From the NCBI RefSeq assembly GCF_014904705.1, contig NZ_JACZCQ010000008.1, positions 1-64,000 on the forward strand: a stretch of DNA of 64,000 bases, given 5' to 3'. Below, piece after piece: positions 63,643-64,000 of this stretch (positions are counted from its first letter, which is position 1; each line of letters begins with the position of its first letter). This DNA is from Nisaea sediminum. Lineage in GTDB: Bacteria; Pseudomonadota; Alphaproteobacteria; Thalassobaculales; Thalassobaculaceae. A program made the translations under genes and the position numbers. The notes under the pieces were generated by a model. The model had not been told where the DNA came from. It saw only the letters and a list, made by a program, of their open reading frames with translations, and searched no databases.

Positions 63643-64000
63643 TTACTCTTCGTCTTCCTCAGCCTCTTCGGCTTCGTCCGCCTCGTCCGCTTCATCTTCG
63701 GACTTGCCGCGGAGCGCCGACGGAGCGGCGATGGTGGCGACGGTGAAGTCACGATCGGTGATGGTCGGGGCGACGCCTTCCGGCATGTCGACGGCGCTGA
63801 TATGGATGCTGTCGCCGACCTTGTAGCCTTCGAGGTTGATGATGAGCGAGTGCGGCATCTGGTCCGGACGGCAGCTCACCTCGACTTCGTGGCGCACGAC
63901 GTTGAGAACGCCGCCGGCCTTGAGGCCCGGGCATTTCTCTTCGTTGGTGAACTCGACCGGCACTTCGACGTGGATCGTCGAGGTTGCGCTGATCCGCAGG
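63643..64000 (-). CDS. rplY: 50S ribosomal protein L25 (CTC type), N-terminus outside the window
   Basis: Only the last about 119 codons are present; the frame runs open to the window edge. HVEVPVEFTNEEKCPGLKAG, GVLNVVRHEVEVSCRPDQMP and LIINLEGYKVGDSIHISAVD are typical of the L25 C-terminal domain of the long CTC form. An acidic tail rich in Glu/Asp/Ala ends the protein. It binds 5S rRNA. The GTG at 63963 is internal, not the start. Confidence 0.95.
   Translation of the reverse strand, partial: LRISATSTIHVEVPVEFTNEEKCPGLKAGGVLNVVRHEVEVSCRPDQMPHSLIINLEGYKVGDSIHISAVDMPEGVAPTITDRDFTVATIAAPSALRGKSEDEADEADEAEEAEEDEE

Noticed and set aside
1-64000. tRNA, rRNA, insertion sequences, integrases, attachment sites
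   Set aside because: I looked through intergenic regions for cloverleaf arms with CCA-type ends, terminal inverted repeats and transposase or integrase motifs and saw none; a covariance-model scan would be needed to exclude small RNAs.

Overview
The window reads as a chromosomal segment of a high-GC alphaproteobacterium. Support comes from dense two-strand coding, an IF-3 with the alphaproteobacterial N-terminus, a zinc-ligand-free L36, glcD/glcE/glcF, an AcuI-like reductase, PPK2 and serine-glyoxylate aminotransferase. A marine Rhodospirillales-type heterotroph is my best guess, but nothing here fixes the genus. I see no rRNA, tRNA, insertion sequence, phage gene or CRISPR array.

Layout. 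0.2-6.6 kb: hemH, a DUF4347/RTX protein and thrS-infC; infC appears to start at AUC. 6.9-13.7 kb: FkbM methyltransferase, GT9 and GT4 glycosyltransferases, an ABHD10-like hydrolase, a secreted TPR protein and a TPR-glycosyltransferase. 13.7-14.2 kb: AT-rich spacer. 14.2-17.7 kb: a second, larger DUF4347/RTX protein. 17.8-21.5 kb: GST, TauE-type permease, GNAT and M20 peptidase. 21.7-26.7 kb: PEP-mutase/ICL-family lyase, FAD/Fe-S 2-hydroxyacid dehydrogenase and serine-glyoxylate aminotransferase. 26.7-28.2 kb: a leaderless ABC solute-binding protein. 28.2-35.6 kb: one minus-strand run encoding a HAD protein, a GT2 fusion, an RTX protein, a type I secretion ATPase and its HlyD-type adaptor. 35.7-40.5 kb: class II aldolase, ThDP enzyme, thioesterase, methyltransferase and rpmJ. 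40.7-45.9 kb: glycolate oxidase glcD, ppk2, glcE, glcF. 45.9-50.2 kb: TPR protein, M48 peptidase, DUF898 membrane protein and pyrC. 50.3-53.2 kb: four adjacent genes I cannot place in known operons, one resembling a papain-fold toxin. 53.3-60.3 kb: thiolase, GNAT, acuI-like reductase, SDR, acyl-CoA ligase and CPA2 antiporter. 60.4-64 kb: dienelactone hydrolase, P-loop kinase, ychF, pth and truncated rplY.

Themes. (1) Surface/secretion: three RTX proteins share an unusual C-terminal repeat pattern; one lies in a complete inner-membrane type I secretion operon with glycosylation-type genes, and two carry an N-terminal domain with a conserved His and Cys that could be a clan CD-like peptidase dyad. 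(2) C2 metabolism: GlcDEF makes glyoxylate, and the 21.7-26.7 kb operon contains an enzyme able to use it. (3) The 50.3-53.2 kb cassette is the best candidate for an undescribed system. All functions are inferred from reading motifs; no database search was run.
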